Positions 44,224 to 53,078 of a stretch of 64,000 nt of DNA are shown in pieces. Positions within the stretch are counted from its first letter, which is position 1. Each line of letters opens with the position of its first letter. Both the position numbers and the translations under genes were made by a program. The stretch comes from CAJMGO01 sp900557305 (GTDB taxonomy: Bacteria > Bacillota_I > Bacilli_A > RF39 > UBA660): NCBI GenBank assembly GCA_905212975.1, contig CAJMGO010000005.1:1-64000 (forward strand). The letters are read 5' to 3'. The notes under the pieces were generated by a model. That model ran no database searches and was not told the origin of the DNA. It saw nothing but the letters and a program-made list of their open reading frames with translations.

Positions 44224-45302
44224 TAATCACCCATATAATCTTTTAATTTTCTTGAACGAGATGGATGTCTTAATTTTCTAAGAGCTTTAGCTTCTATTTG
44301 ACGAATCCTTTCTCTTGTAACTCCAAAAATTTGCCCGACTTCTTCTAATGTTTTAGATTTGCCATCATCTAATCCAAATCTTAATCTAATTACTTTTTCT
44401 TCTCTTTCTGTTAAGGTCTCAAGTACAGAAGAAATTTCATCTTTTAATAATTCATTTGTTGCATATTCTTCTGGCGAAACATTTCTTTCATCTTTAATAA
44501 AGTCACCTAAATGTGAATCATCTTCTTCACCTATTGGAGTTTCTAAGCTAACTGGTTCCTGACTTATTTTATAAATTTCTCGAATTTTTTCAACAGAGGT
44601 ATTAAGTTTTTTTGCTAATTCTTCTTCACTTGGCTCTCTATTTAATTCAAGAGTTAATTGTCTTTGAACACGTGCTAATTTATTTATTGTTTCAACCATA
44701 TGAACAGGGACACGAATTGTTCTAGCTTGATCAGCTATTGCACGAGTAATAGCTTGTCTTATCCACCATGTTGCATATGTTGAAAATTTATATCCTTTTG
44801 TAACATCAAATTTTTCAACAGCCTTCATTAATCCAATATTTCCTTCCTGGATTAAATCTAGGAAAAGCATTCCTCGTCCAACATATCTTTTTGCTATTGA
44901 AACAACTAGTCTTAAATTTGCTTCAGCAAGAGTTGATTTTGCAAGTTCATCTCCTGCTGCAATTTTGTCAGCAAGTTCTAATTCTTCATCCATTGTTAAT
45001 AATTTAATTTGACCAATTTCTTTTAAATACATACGTACAGGATCATTTATTGTTAGATCTTTAGTAAGAACGTCATCATCTAATAATAATTTTCCACCAT
45101 CCTCATCGTTATCATCATCATCAGATAAAATTCTAATATTATTTTCGTTAAATAAATTATAAAGTTCATCCAACTCTTCACCGGTTAAATCTAAACCTTT
45201 TAAATTTTCAGCAAGTTGTTCGTAAGTAATAACCCCTTTTTCTTTTCCTAATTTTAATAATTCTTCTTTTCTTTGATTAAAATCTTTTATTTCATTTACC
45301 AT
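44223..45302 (-). CDS. sigA: Primary sigma factor SigA (RpoD)
   Basis: This 359-residue housekeeping sigma factor has region 1.2 'DPVRMYLKEIGQIKLLTMDE', region 2 'DLIQEGNIGLMKAVEKFD' with 'FSTYATWWIRQAITRAIADQ', region 3 and region 4 'TLEEVGQIFGVTRERIRQIE'. The short acidic region 1.1 is Asp-rich ('SDDDDNDEDGG'). GGAGATTTTAT precedes the ATG. Operon with dnaG and trmK. Confidence 0.97.
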   Translation of the reverse strand: MVNEIKDFNQRKEELLKLGKEKGVITYEQLAENLKGLDLTGEELDELYNLFNENNIRILSDDDDNDEDGGKLLLDDDVLTKDLTINDPVRMYLKEIGQIKLLTMDEELELADKIAAGDELAKSTLAEANLRLVVSIAKRYVGRGMLFLDLIQEGNIGLMKAVEKFDVTKGYKFSTYATWWIRQAITRAIADQARTIRVPVHMVETINKLARVQRQLTLELNREPSEEELAKKLNTSVEKIREIYKISQEPVSLETPIGEEDDSHLGDFIKDERNVSPEEYATNELLKDEISSVLETLTEREEKVIRLRFGLDDGKSKTLEEVGQIFGVTRERIRQIEAKALRKLRHPSRSRKLKDYMGD

Positions 45303-45318
45303 ATAAAATCTCCTTCTA

Positions 45319-47061
45319 CTACATTTCTTTAAACATTTTTTCCAAATCTAATATCTTTTGAGCGTATTCAGTTTTTTTTAAGATATCACTTTCATTTTTC
45401 ATCTTATTAGATAACTCTTTGCAATGACTCTTGATATTAAATTTATTAATTGTTTTTATATAATCATCAATTCCTTCTTCAGTTATTTTATCATTTATAT
45501 TTAATGATATAACGGACTCAATTTTTTTCATCAATATAGGTTTATCTTTAAGATAAGTTATTATATCAGCAACATTAATATATCCATATTTGTTATAATA
45601 ATAACTTACTTCTCTATATAAAAGTCTATATTCTTCATCTGGAATGTATCCAATTTTTTTACTTATTTTTCCATATAAATTTTTACTATTAAGTATATAA
45701 TATAATAGTTCACTTTCTGCTTTTTCTATCAAAGATAATCTCTTTTTTTCTACCTCTTTTTTATGAATAATATTATTATTTTTAGTTAATTTACTTTTAA
45801 GCAAATCTTCACTTATTTGCATATCTTTCGCGACTTTATTTATAGTAAGTTCCTTTAAAATATCATCATCTATTTTATTTATTTCCAAAATCATTTCATT
45901 TATGTATTTTGCTTTATCAACATTACTATCTAAGTTTTTATCTTTCTTTAGATAAGATAATTTAAAATCCATAATATTCATTGGATATTCCAATTTTCTT
46001 AAAAAAGCTTCTTTACCATATTTTTTTATATAATCATCTGGATCTAAATTTTCTTCTAATCTAATAACTTTAGGAGTAATTCCTATTTCTAAAAGTTCAT
46101 TACTACAACTTAATGTGGCATGAGCTCCAGCTTCATCACCATCAAAACATAATATTACTTCTTTAGCCATTCTTTTTATTAGAGCCGCTTGCTTTTTAGT
46201 AACAGATGTTCCCATAGTTGCTATAACATTATCGACACCTATGGTAGATGCTCTTATAACATCCATAAAACCTTCCATTATTATTATTTGACCTTTTTCA
46301 CGTGCTTTATCTTTAGCTCTATGGTAGTTATATAAAACTTCGCCTTTTTTAAATACTTCGGTTTGTTTTGTATTTACATACTTTGATGTATCTTTTGTAT
46401 CACCGTAAATTCTTCCACTAAAACCAATAACTTTACCATTTAAATCACATAGAGGAAACATTATTCTGTTATAATAAATATCATTAAATTCAAACTCTTT
46501 TTTATTAACTAATCCAGTAGACAAAATTTCATCTTCACTATATCCTTTTTTTTGAAGTATACCACTTAAAATAGAAGTGTTTTTCAAAGAAAGACCAATA
46601 CCAAATTTTTTAATTATATCTTTATCAATTTTTCTGTTTAAAAGATATTCTATAGCTTCTTTACCATCCTTAGTATTTATATTATTAGAATAGAGTTTTT
46701 GAGCCAAATCATAAATATCATAATAATATTGATTTTTAACATTATTATTTTTTTCTTGGCCTTTTAAATCTATAGAAATACCAGCTTTTTTTGCTACAAT
46801 ATTAACAGCTTCAATAAAACTAACATTTTCATAGTCTTCTATAAATTTAAATACATTACCTGCGGCGCCACAAGAAAAACATTTATATATTTGTTTATCT
46901 TGACTTACACTCATACTAGGATGATTATCATCATGAAATGGGCAAATACCAAAATAGTTTTTCCCTTTTCCTTCAAGTTGAACATAATCTTTAATAACAT
47001 CTACAATATCTACACTATTTCTTATTTCATTTATTTTACTTTCATCAATAATATTATTCAT
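45319..47061 (-). CDS. dnaG: DNA primase DnaG
   Basis: This 580-residue primase has the zinc-ribbon 'CPFHDDNHPSMSV' with 'YKCFSCGAAGN', the TOPRIM core ('IIMEGFMDVI', 'CFDGDEAG'), and a C-terminal helicase-binding domain. It makes primers for lagging strand synthesis. Confidence 0.97.
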   Translation of the reverse strand: MNNIIDESKINEIRNSVDIVDVIKDYVQLEGKGKNYFGICPFHDDNHPSMSVSQDKQIYKCFSCGAAGNVFKFIEDYENVSFIEAVNIVAKKAGISIDLKGQEKNNNVKNQYYYDIYDLAQKLYSNNINTKDGKEAIEYLLNRKIDKDIIKKFGIGLSLKNTSILSGILQKKGYSEDEILSTGLVNKKEFEFNDIYYNRIMFPLCDLNGKVIGFSGRIYGDTKDTSKYVNTKQTEVFKKGEVLYNYHRAKDKAREKGQIIIMEGFMDVIRASTIGVDNVIATMGTSVTKKQAALIKRMAKEVILCFDGDEAGAHATLSCSNELLEIGITPKVIRLEENLDPDDYIKKYGKEAFLRKLEYPMNIMDFKLSYLKKDKNLDSNVDKAKYINEMILEINKIDDDILKELTINKVAKDMQISEDLLKSKLTKNNNIIHKKEVEKKRLSLIEKAESELLYYILNSKNLYGKISKKIGYIPDEEYRLLYREVSYYYNKYGYINVADIITYLKDKPILMKKIESVISLNINDKITEEGIDDYIKTINKFNIKSHCKELSNKMKNESDILKKTEYAQKILDLEKMFKEM

Positions 47062-47197
47062 AAATTATACTCCTAATATTTATATACAAAAAAAGTTTCA
47101 AAAATCCTTTTTTTTACTACATTTTTTTCAAAAAAAAGTTAATTTTTCTACTATTTTTTTAAAAATTGTATAAAATAACTATTAAAGGAATGATTTT

Positions 47198-47734
47198 ATG
47201 AATAATAAAAAAATAATTTATATAAATACAATGCTATTATTTTTACTTATGTTTATATCACATAATTTATATAAATGGCTTCCAAATGATGTGTTTGCTA
47301 TATTCTTTCCAGTAAATGAAAGTATATGGGAACATATGAAAATGATATATACAACAATTATTGCTTATATACCTTTAGAATTAATTATTTTAAATAAAAT
47401 AAAAATAAATAATAATAATTTACTTTTATCATCATATATAGCTGGAATGATAAATATAATAATTGAACTTATAATATTTGTACCAATTTATAAAATTATA
47501 GGTGAAAACCTTCCTATAACGTTAGTTACATTATTAATATCTATATTTATAAGTCAATATAGTTCATTTATTATATTAGATAAACCATATATCAAAAATT
47601 CAAATATAATATCTATTTTTTTAATTATCTTTACATTTATATTAATGGGAATACTAACATATAACCCACCTAAAAATTTTTTATTTTTTGATCCTATAAA
47701 AGAAAAATACGGAATAAATATTTATGAAATATAA
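47198..47734 (+). CDS. DUF6512-like membrane protein
   Basis: This 178-residue protein has about five hydrophobic helices and the motif 'FFPVNESIWEHMKMI', conserved in a family of uncharacterised Firmicutes membrane proteins. The glutamate and histidine in that motif sit near a membrane helix and may bind a ligand or metal. AAAGGAATGATTTT precedes the ATG. Divergent from dnaG. Confidence 0.7.
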   Translation: MNNKKIIYINTMLLFLLMFISHNLYKWLPNDVFAIFFPVNESIWEHMKMIYTTIIAYIPLELIILNKIKINNNNLLLSSYIAGMINIIIELIIFVPIYKIIGENLPITLVTLLISIFISQYSSFIILDKPYIKNSNIISIFLIIFTFILMGILTYNPPKNFLFFDPIKEKYGINIYEI

Positions 47735-47758
47735 AAAGAGTTTTTCAACTCTTTTTTT
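47733..47758. terminator. Bidirectional terminator
   Basis: AAAAAGAGTT / AACTCTTTTT stem with a short T/C loop between convergent genes. Confidence 0.8.
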
Positions 47759-48458
47759 AACATTTTTCATCACATAAATCATCAAGCATTTTATGAATAT
47801 AATCTTCATATATATTTTTTAATTCTTTTACTTGATCATCATTTAATAATATATATGGATTTGTTTGTGATGAAACAGTACTAGTATGTAATCCTATAAC
47901 TTTACCATCTTGAATAAATATAACTGTTGGAGCATATATTCTTTTTATAGAAGGATCATTTAATCCATCATATATATCTAATTTTTCACTAAATAAATCA
48001 ATTAAAGTATTATACTCTTTACTGCCTTCTTTTTCTGTTATAACATTACCATTTTCATCTAATTTTAGTACATTTCTTATATCATTACCATTTTCGTCTT
48101 TTAATCTAAAATAATAAATATTTTTTATACCTGTTGCTTTAGCAGCAGATGATAAAACAGTTATAGCATTTCTACACCATGGACATTCAGAAAAACCTAA
48201 ATAAAGCATAAAAGTTTCTTTATTATTTACTTTTTTTACTATATCCGATGCTGTTACATAAGTAAATGGATTATTATCATCTAGACTTATTTCAGTATAT
48301 TTTTTACCATTATTTTCATTTTCTAATCCGTTTAAGCTTTCATACTCTTCTTTAACTTTTAAAGCATCAGTATTGTTTTTCTCTTCACTTGTTTTATTAC
48401 ACCCAGTAATAAAACATACACATAATAATATTGTTAAAATATTGATTATTTTTTTCAT
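47757..48458 (-). CDS. Thioredoxin-fold lipoprotein
   Basis: A 233-residue lipoprotein: lipobox 'CFITGC', a polar linker and a thioredoxin-like domain with the redox motif 'GFSECPWCRNA'. A cis-Pro loop is suggested at 'YAPTVIFIQDG'. It probably reduces or isomerises disulfides, or handles a redox partner, outside the membrane. The start is the ATG after AGGAAGATGTAT; an earlier in-frame codon would add a second hydrophobic segment. Confidence 0.82.
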   Translation of the reverse strand: MKKIINILTILLCVCFITGCNKTSEEKNNTDALKVKEEYESLNGLENENNGKKYTEISLDDNNPFTYVTASDIVKKVNNKETFMLYLGFSECPWCRNAITVLSSAAKATGIKNIYYFRLKDENGNDIRNVLKLDENGNVITEKEGSKEYNTLIDLFSEKLDIYDGLNDPSIKRIYAPTVIFIQDGKVIGLHTSTVSSQTNPYILLNDDQVKELKNIYEDYIHKMLDDLCDEKC

Positions 48459-48510
48459 ATACATCTTCCTATCATAAATCGAATTAATTATATCCAAAAA
48501 GTATAAAAAT

Positions 48511-48538
48511 AAAAAGATATAAATTAAATATCTTTTTT
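48511..48538. terminator. Terminator downstream of the tRNA-Met fragment
   Basis: AAAAAGATAT / ATATCTTTTT stem, 7-nt loop, T runs on both strands. It was probably the original terminator of the tRNA-Met gene. Confidence 0.7.
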
Positions 48539-48547
48539 TGTATATCA

Positions 48548-48566
48548 AGTTTGAACGGTTCAAACT
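48548..48566. repeat. Perfect 19-bp palindrome beside the tRNA fragment
   Basis: AGTTTGAAC-G-GTTCAAACT, a 9-bp perfect inverted repeat with a single central base. It may be an operator or recombinase site, or part of the old tRNA terminator region. Confidence 0.5.
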
Positions 48567-48577
48567 ATTATTACATT

Positions 48578-48623
48578 TGGTAGCGACAGGGGGGGATCGA
48601 ACCCTCGACCTTTCGGGTATGAA
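48578..48623 (-). pseudogene. 3' fragment of tRNA-Met (attachment-site duplicate)
   Basis: These 46 bases repeat the 3' part of the intact tRNA-Met gene at 49433-49509: anticodon loop, variable region, T arm, acceptor 3' strand and CCA. The only difference is seven instead of six G in the T-stem run. Similarity continues a little beyond the CCA (CTATTATTAC). It then stops abruptly at 48624. This is the classic residue of an element integrated in the 3' end of a tRNA gene. Confidence 0.85.
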
Positions 48624-48802
48624 AAATAAGCCCTAAATTAAATTACCGTTTATTTTTTACCGTTTCCCTTATTAAATAAGGCTTCGCTCCGATATATATT
48701 ATAAAATAAAATATAAGTAAATTCAAGTAAATTCAAATAAATATAAATAATTTTATATAAAAATTCCCTAAAATTTCCCTGAATATTTTTTAAGCATTAA
48801 AT

Positions 48803-49288
48803 TTATTTTCTTTCTTTTTTTATATATTCAATGTTAAACTCATCTAAATCGCTTATTTTAATTGTACCATCTTCTAGTGAAGATTTTAATCCCTCTTGAT
48901 ATTCGTTAGGGGCATAAATTACTTTAATATATTGACTCTTTTGACAAGGTAAGTAATAAATATATTCATCATCTTTATAAATTTCTTCTAAAGCAGAATC
49001 ACAAGCAAAGTTTTCGTTATTTTTACTACTATCAACAATGACAAATTCTTTTTCAATATCATATTTTGAATTATTAAAAACAGTAATATTAAATATCTTT
49101 ATTATAACTCCTTTTTTATAACCCATACGAATATCATCTATTGAATAAATACTATTAACTTTTGATATTGAATAAGTTAAAGATTTCCACTCAACTGTAC
49201 CACCATCTTTTAGTTTAAAAGGTATAGGTATTAACAAAATCAATAATATTATAATAATCACAATTTTAGCAATTTTTTTACTTTTCAT
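48803..49288 (-). CDS. Membrane-anchored protein of unknown function within the tRNA-Met element
   Basis: This 161-residue protein has one N-terminal helix (about 7-23) and an extracytoplasmic part that starts 'PFKLKDGGTVEWKSLTYSIS', a pattern I have seen in uncharacterised Firmicutes proteins. Two Cys in the second half ('FACDSALEE', 'YLPCQKS') may pair. AAAGGATATGAAAA precedes the ATG; TTGACA-17-TACTAT and an extended TGGTATAAT box lie upstream on the minus strand. Probably cargo of the integrated element. Confidence 0.65.
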   Translation of the reverse strand: MKSKKIAKIVIIIILLILLIPIPFKLKDGGTVEWKSLTYSISKVNSIYSIDDIRMGYKKGVIIKIFNITVFNNSKYDIEKEFVIVDSSKNNENFACDSALEEIYKDDEYIYYLPCQKSQYIKVIYAPNEYQEGLKSSLEDGTIKISDLDEFNIEYIKKERK

Positions 49289-49393
49289 TTTTCATATCCT
49301 TTCCACAAACTATCTTTGTTAATAATATTATACCATATTATTGATAAAAATAGTAATACAATGGTATTGATATGTCAAATAAGATTAAAATGT

Positions 49394-49422
49394 ATAAAAA
49401 AAATAGATATTTCTATCTATTA
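49394..49422 (-). terminator. Terminator after tRNA-Met
   Basis: Minus strand AATAGATA / TATCTATT, 4-nt loop, T run, starting about 12 nt after the CCA end. Confidence 0.75.
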
Positions 49423-49432
49423 TTACTCATAT

Positions 49433-49509
49433 TGGTAGCGACAGGGGGGATCGAACCCTCGACCTTTCGGGTATGAACCGAACGCTCTAGCCAGCTGAGC
49501 TACGTCGCC
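49433..49509 (-). tRNA. tRNA-Met (CAT), elongator type
   Basis: A 77-nt cloverleaf with encoded CCA. Acceptor 5' strand GGCGACG, D arm 'AGCTCAGCTGGCTAGAGC', anticodon stem-loop TTCGG-TTCATAC-CCGAA with anticodon CAT. The sequence resembles the Bacillus elongator tRNA-Met; a C34-modified tRNA-Ile2 is less likely. The T stem has one A-C mismatch next to a run of six C. The tRNA has its own promoter and terminator. Confidence 0.93.
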
Positions 49510-49527
49510 ATATCAACAAGCAATTTG

Positions 49528-49556
49528 ATTATATCAAAAATGCTTGCCTTTTTCAA
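49528..49556 (-). promoter_or_regulatory. Sigma-A promoter of tRNA-Met
   Basis: Minus strand: TTGAAA, 17 nt, TATAAT, 18 nt before the tRNA 5' end. Confidence 0.8.
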
Positions 49557-49577
49557 TACTAAAATTAATTTTTTTTA

Positions 49578-50615
49578 TTAATCTGTGAATAATCCCCAAC
49601 CAGTTACTACTCTACGTCCACCTTCGATAGTTTTTCCATATACATTTTTTGGTGTATTTATTAATTTACCATTAGCAACTAATTGTGCTGAAGTACCACC
49701 ATCTAGGTTTGCTGCATTATAAGCACCATATAATTCTAGAGTATCAGCCATTTCTGTTAATGTAGGACCCTTTGTGTGAACTCCTTCAGTAACTAAGAAT
49801 AATATTACTCCATCTTTTCTTTGACCTATTGCAACACGGGCAGCTCTATCGTATCCTCCAGCAGCAGAATTTGACGATATCTTTTTTCCATTTACAATTA
49901 AGAATGGTCCAAATTCAATTCCATCTCTTATTCCTGCAGCAATAGCTTCTTCTCCTGTAGCGTTTATAAGTAATAATTTGTTTTCATATGTCATACCTAT
50001 TATATTACTAGCATTATTATTATCTGACCAAATTATTTCTCCATCTTTAATAACATATCCAATTGGTATATCACTACCATATCCTGTTATATCTTGAAAT
50101 CCACCACCATTTATACAAACCTTAGCGCCATTTCTTGTACACATTTTTATCATAGTTTCTTGACCTTTACCTGTATTAAATGAAGGAGATGTAAGTAATT
50201 GTACTTTTGAAGGATCATATACTGCGACTAAGTGAGCATCATATTTTCCAACTTTAACATCAATCATTTTATAATCATCGTTGCCATTTTCTCTTGTAAG
50301 TATTTCTTTATCATATTCATTGTCATAATGCTTCTTTTCGGAAGTATCTATAACAATTTCATCTAAATCCATATTTTCATCTGGTATTACATATGAATTA
50401 GAAGCAACAACTTTACTTACCTCTTCTTCACTATAAAAAGTATAAGCAACCCATTGATGAGTTTTTGTAATCATTGCAGTTGAAATGATTTTGTTTTTAA
50501 AACCTTTAAATGGTCCATAAAATAAGAAGAAGCAACCTCCTACAAAAATATCTATTATAATCATAATAATTGTAAAAGGCTTAATTTTTCTATTCTTTTT
50601 TGTTTTCTTTTTCAT
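49578..50615 (-). CDS. Phosphodiester glycosidase family protein (NAGPA-like)
   Basis: This 345-residue protein has an N-terminal membrane helix and an extracytoplasmic NAGPA/DUF2233 domain. Family motifs: 'VCINGGGFQDITGYGSDIP', 'AAIAAGIRDGIEFGPFLIVN'-type central region (only partly conserved) and 'AANLDGGTSAQLVANG'. Such enzymes release sugar phosphodiesters from glycans or wall polymers. It follows the 453-residue surface protein by 3 nt, suggesting joint action. Confidence 0.88.
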   Translation of the reverse strand: MKKKTKKNRKIKPFTIIMIIIDIFVGGCFFLFYGPFKGFKNKIISTAMITKTHQWVAYTFYSEEEVSKVVASNSYVIPDENMDLDEIVIDTSEKKHYDNEYDKEILTRENGNDDYKMIDVKVGKYDAHLVAVYDPSKVQLLTSPSFNTGKGQETMIKMCTRNGAKVCINGGGFQDITGYGSDIPIGYVIKDGEIIWSDNNNASNIIGMTYENKLLLINATGEEAIAAGIRDGIEFGPFLIVNGKKISSNSAAGGYDRAARVAIGQRKDGVILFLVTEGVHTKGPTLTEMADTLELYGAYNAANLDGGTSAQLVANGKLINTPKNVYGKTIEGGRRVVTGWGLFTD

Positions 50616-50618
50616 AAA

Positions 50619-51980
50619 TTAATCCTCCAATACAAATGGATCACTACTAGTTCCACTACCACTTAATTTTTCATTTTTCTTGATTGCAACAGCAGGTCTA
50701 AAAGGTCTTGATACTGATGTTTTAGATTCTGCAAGTACAGTATTATAAATATGTAGTTTCTCATTAACTGGTGTTGACAAATAATAATTAAGTAAACTAC
50801 TTCCAAATTTAATATCAGACATATTTAAGATACCAACATATGCTTCTATTGAATCATTTTCTGTATCTTTATAAGATTTTGTATATTCTCCAACATACCA
50901 CTTTGTACTAACCAATTTGTCTTTATAAGATAAACTATTTAAATAAGTATTGTTTAAATAATATGCTAAACTTCCGGATACATCAGCATCAAATTTGTTA
51001 TTCTTTCCATATGTATAACTTTTCTTACTTAATGAATTAAGTTCTAGTTTTATTACCTTATCGTTTATATCAAATACTCTATAAACGTCATCATCTAATT
51101 TAACATATGATCCAACCATAATTTCTTTATTTTCTTCTTTAACCTTGTATGGATTAGCCTTTGTACCATCTCCACCATCAAGTATACTTGTTGAAGAAAT
51201 TGTAATCATTGGTTTTATCATATATAAAGAATTTGAATCACTTGTAGTTATACTACTACCACTTGTATTCCATACTTTCTTTGAAGATGAATTACCATTT
51301 AAAAGCCATATTTTATTATTTTCTAAAGATATAAATGTCTTTCCATCTTGAATGCTATTTAAGTAACTTGATACATCAAGCAAGTTTACATAGTTATTAA
51401 TATTTAAGTTGCTACAAGTAATTTTTGTTGTACTTGTTATACTATCAGTACATACTGATGAAGTAGTTAATAATGATTTATTTAATGATTTTATATAAAC
51501 ATTATTTAAATAACTATATATATCAGATTTTTCATAACTTGTATAAACGTTATTCCATGGCATAATATTAATATAATCATCTAATATTAACTCTATAGAA
51601 TTATCACTTCTTACTTTTAATATTCTCCATAATTGATTTGAAAATTCAACATAATTATTTACATCTTCACCTTTATAGATAACATTACCACTTAATCTAT
51701 AAGCTCCATCACCATCTGTAACAAAAGGCGTTTTTGATAAAATTGATTGGGCCATATAAACAGTATTATCACTAGATCCTTTAGGATTGTATATTTTATA
51801 ATATTTAATAAGTCTTTTACCGTAATAAATACAACAAATTACTATAAATAATATACTTAATATACAAAAGATATTTTGTATAATTCCTTTTTTTAATTTA
51901 GTTCTTTTTTTTACTTTCTTTGTTTCTTTTTCTCTAACTTTTTCTTGATTAGATTTGAAATCTATTTCATTCATATCCAT
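50619..51980 (-). CDS. Membrane-anchored surface protein with two similar domains (DUF6273-like)
   Basis: This 453-residue protein has a basic cytoplasmic N-terminus, one helix (about 33-51), then two related beta-rich repeats. Each contains 'W/YRILKV..' or 'VYRVFDI' strands followed by 'YLNNVYIKSL' and 'YLNNTYLNSL'. The second ends with 'VSRPFRPAVAIKKNEKLSGS'. This resembles DUF6273-type extracellular modules. Probably a wall- or surface-associated adhesion/assembly protein. GGAG lies 8 nt before the ATG. Confidence 0.65.
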   Translation of the reverse strand: MDMNEIDFKSNQEKVREKETKKVKKRTKLKKGIIQNIFCILSILFIVICCIYYGKRLIKYYKIYNPKGSSDNTVYMAQSILSKTPFVTDGDGAYRLSGNVIYKGEDVNNYVEFSNQLWRILKVRSDNSIELILDDYINIMPWNNVYTSYEKSDIYSYLNNVYIKSLNKSLLTTSSVCTDSITSTTKITCSNLNINNYVNLLDVSSYLNSIQDGKTFISLENNKIWLLNGNSSSKKVWNTSGSSITTSDSNSLYMIKPMITISSTSILDGGDGTKANPYKVKEENKEIMVGSYVKLDDDVYRVFDINDKVIKLELNSLSKKSYTYGKNNKFDADVSGSLAYYLNNTYLNSLSYKDKLVSTKWYVGEYTKSYKDTENDSIEAYVGILNMSDIKFGSSLLNYYLSTPVNEKLHIYNTVLAESKTSVSRPFRPAVAIKKNEKLSGSGTSSDPFVLED

Positions 51981-52011
51981 ACTTTCAACTCCGATTCTAT
52001 AAAATTATATC

Positions 52012-52047
52012 AAAAAAAAAAGTAATATTCAATTATATTAACTTTTT
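52012..52047 (-). terminator. Probable terminator after lepB
   Basis: Minus strand AGTTAATAT / ATATTACT (one mismatch), 6-nt loop, long T run. Confidence 0.6.
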
Positions 52048-52052
52048 TTAAA

Positions 52053-52556
52053 TTAAATTGTTCCAAATTTTGTAAAGGGAAAAATTGAAAAAACAGTAGT
52101 TCCTAAAATATCATCGCTTTTTACAAATCCAAATACTCTTGAATCAGTAGAATTTTCACGATTATCACCTAAAACTAAATAAGAATCTTTAGGTATAAAT
52201 GATGTAATCATCAAATCAATAATATCGAAATCATTTGTTTTTACATCACTATTTAAAAATGGTTCCTTAACATATTTACCATTTACATATAATTTATTAC
52301 TTTTATATTGTATATGCTCACCAGGAAGTCCTATAACTCTTTTTATAAGTTTTTCACCATTATAATTAACAACTACTACATCAAATCTTTTATATTCTTT
52401 TTTTGTTTTGTTTAATATAAGAATTTGACCATCATCAAAAGTTGGATACATAGAATAACCTGCTACTCTAACTGGAGTTACAAGAAAACTTCTTATAAGT
52501 ACTACAGCAACAATTATAACAATATAAGGAATTATATCTTTTAAGATTTTTTTCAT
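52053..52556 (-). CDS. lepB: Signal peptidase I
   Basis: This 167-residue SipS-like enzyme has one N-terminal helix, catalytic Ser in 'GYSMYPTF', Lys in 'LIKRVIGLPGE' and 'YLVLGDNRENSTDSR'. It is the general type I signal peptidase, distinct from the SipW-type enzyme at 30.9 kb. The start is the ATG after AAAGGTGATAATT. Downstream of rplS. Confidence 0.94.
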   Translation of the reverse strand: MKKILKDIIPYIVIIVAVVLIRSFLVTPVRVAGYSMYPTFDDGQILILNKTKKEYKRFDVVVVNYNGEKLIKRVIGLPGEHIQYKSNKLYVNGKYVKEPFLNSDVKTNDFDIIDLMITSFIPKDSYLVLGDNRENSTDSRVFGFVKSDDILGTTVFSIFPFTKFGTI

Positions 52557-52588
52557 AATTATCACCTTTCAAACAAAAATAAGACAAG

Positions 52589-52942
52589 CTATGCTGCTGT
52601 CTTATCTCTACGCTCTTTGATTTTTGGTTGAGATTTTAAATCTCTTAAATAATTCAATTTAGCTCTTCTAACCATACCTTTTCTAACAACAGTAACACCT
52701 TTAATAGTTGGCATATTGTATGGGAAAGTTTTTTCAACTCCAATACCAGCAGATAATTTTCTAACTGTAAAAGTTTTACTTACACCAGAACCTTTAATAG
52801 CTATTACTATTCCTTCGTATGATTGAATTCTTTCTCTTTTACCTTCAACTATGTTAATATCTACTCTTACAGTATCACCAACACGGAATTCAGGTAAATC
52901 ATGTCTAATTTGACTAGCAGTTATTTTTTCTATCAAATTCAC
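52589..52942 (-). CDS. rplS: 50S ribosomal protein L19
   Basis: A 117-residue L19 with 'FRVGDTVRVDINIVEGKRER', 'QSYEGIVIAIKGSGVSKTF' and 'VVRKGMVRRAKLNYLRD'. It starts with GTG after GGAGTGAGACATC. It has its own promoter. Confidence 0.97.
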   Translation of the reverse strand: MNLIEKITASQIRHDLPEFRVGDTVRVDINIVEGKRERIQSYEGIVIAIKGSGVSKTFTVRKLSAGIGVEKTFPYNMPTIKGVTVVRKGMVRRAKLNYLRDLKSQPKIKERRDKTAA

Positions 52943-53005
52943 GATGTCTCACTCCTTTTCTTAATTTTGATCATTATAATATATTAATAAGCGGATCACT
53001 TGATA

Positions 53006-53034
53006 ATTTTAACATAATTACCTATAAAAATCAA
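53006..53034 (-). promoter_or_regulatory. Sigma-A promoter of rplS
   Basis: Minus strand: TTGATT, 17 nt, TAAAAT, leaving a leader of about 57 nt. No clear autoregulatory fold was made out in the leader. Confidence 0.65.
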
Positions 53035-53078
53035 TAACTATAATTAATTTTATTATTTTTATATTCTTTTATTATTTA

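Larger units (their letters stand above)
48624..49432. mobile_element. Remnant of an element integrated at tRNA-Met
   Basis: About 810 bp between the tRNA 3' fragment and the intact tRNA. No integrase remains. The left end holds short repeats: TACCGTTT twice (about 48641-48664), TTCCCT three times and AAGTAAATTC twice (48714-48736). These resemble integrase arm-type sites. The only gene is the 161-residue membrane-anchored protein at 48803-49288. Confidence 0.6.

Noticed and set aside
52943..53005. L19 leader autoregulatory structure
   Set aside because: The short leader shows no convincing conserved fold by eye.
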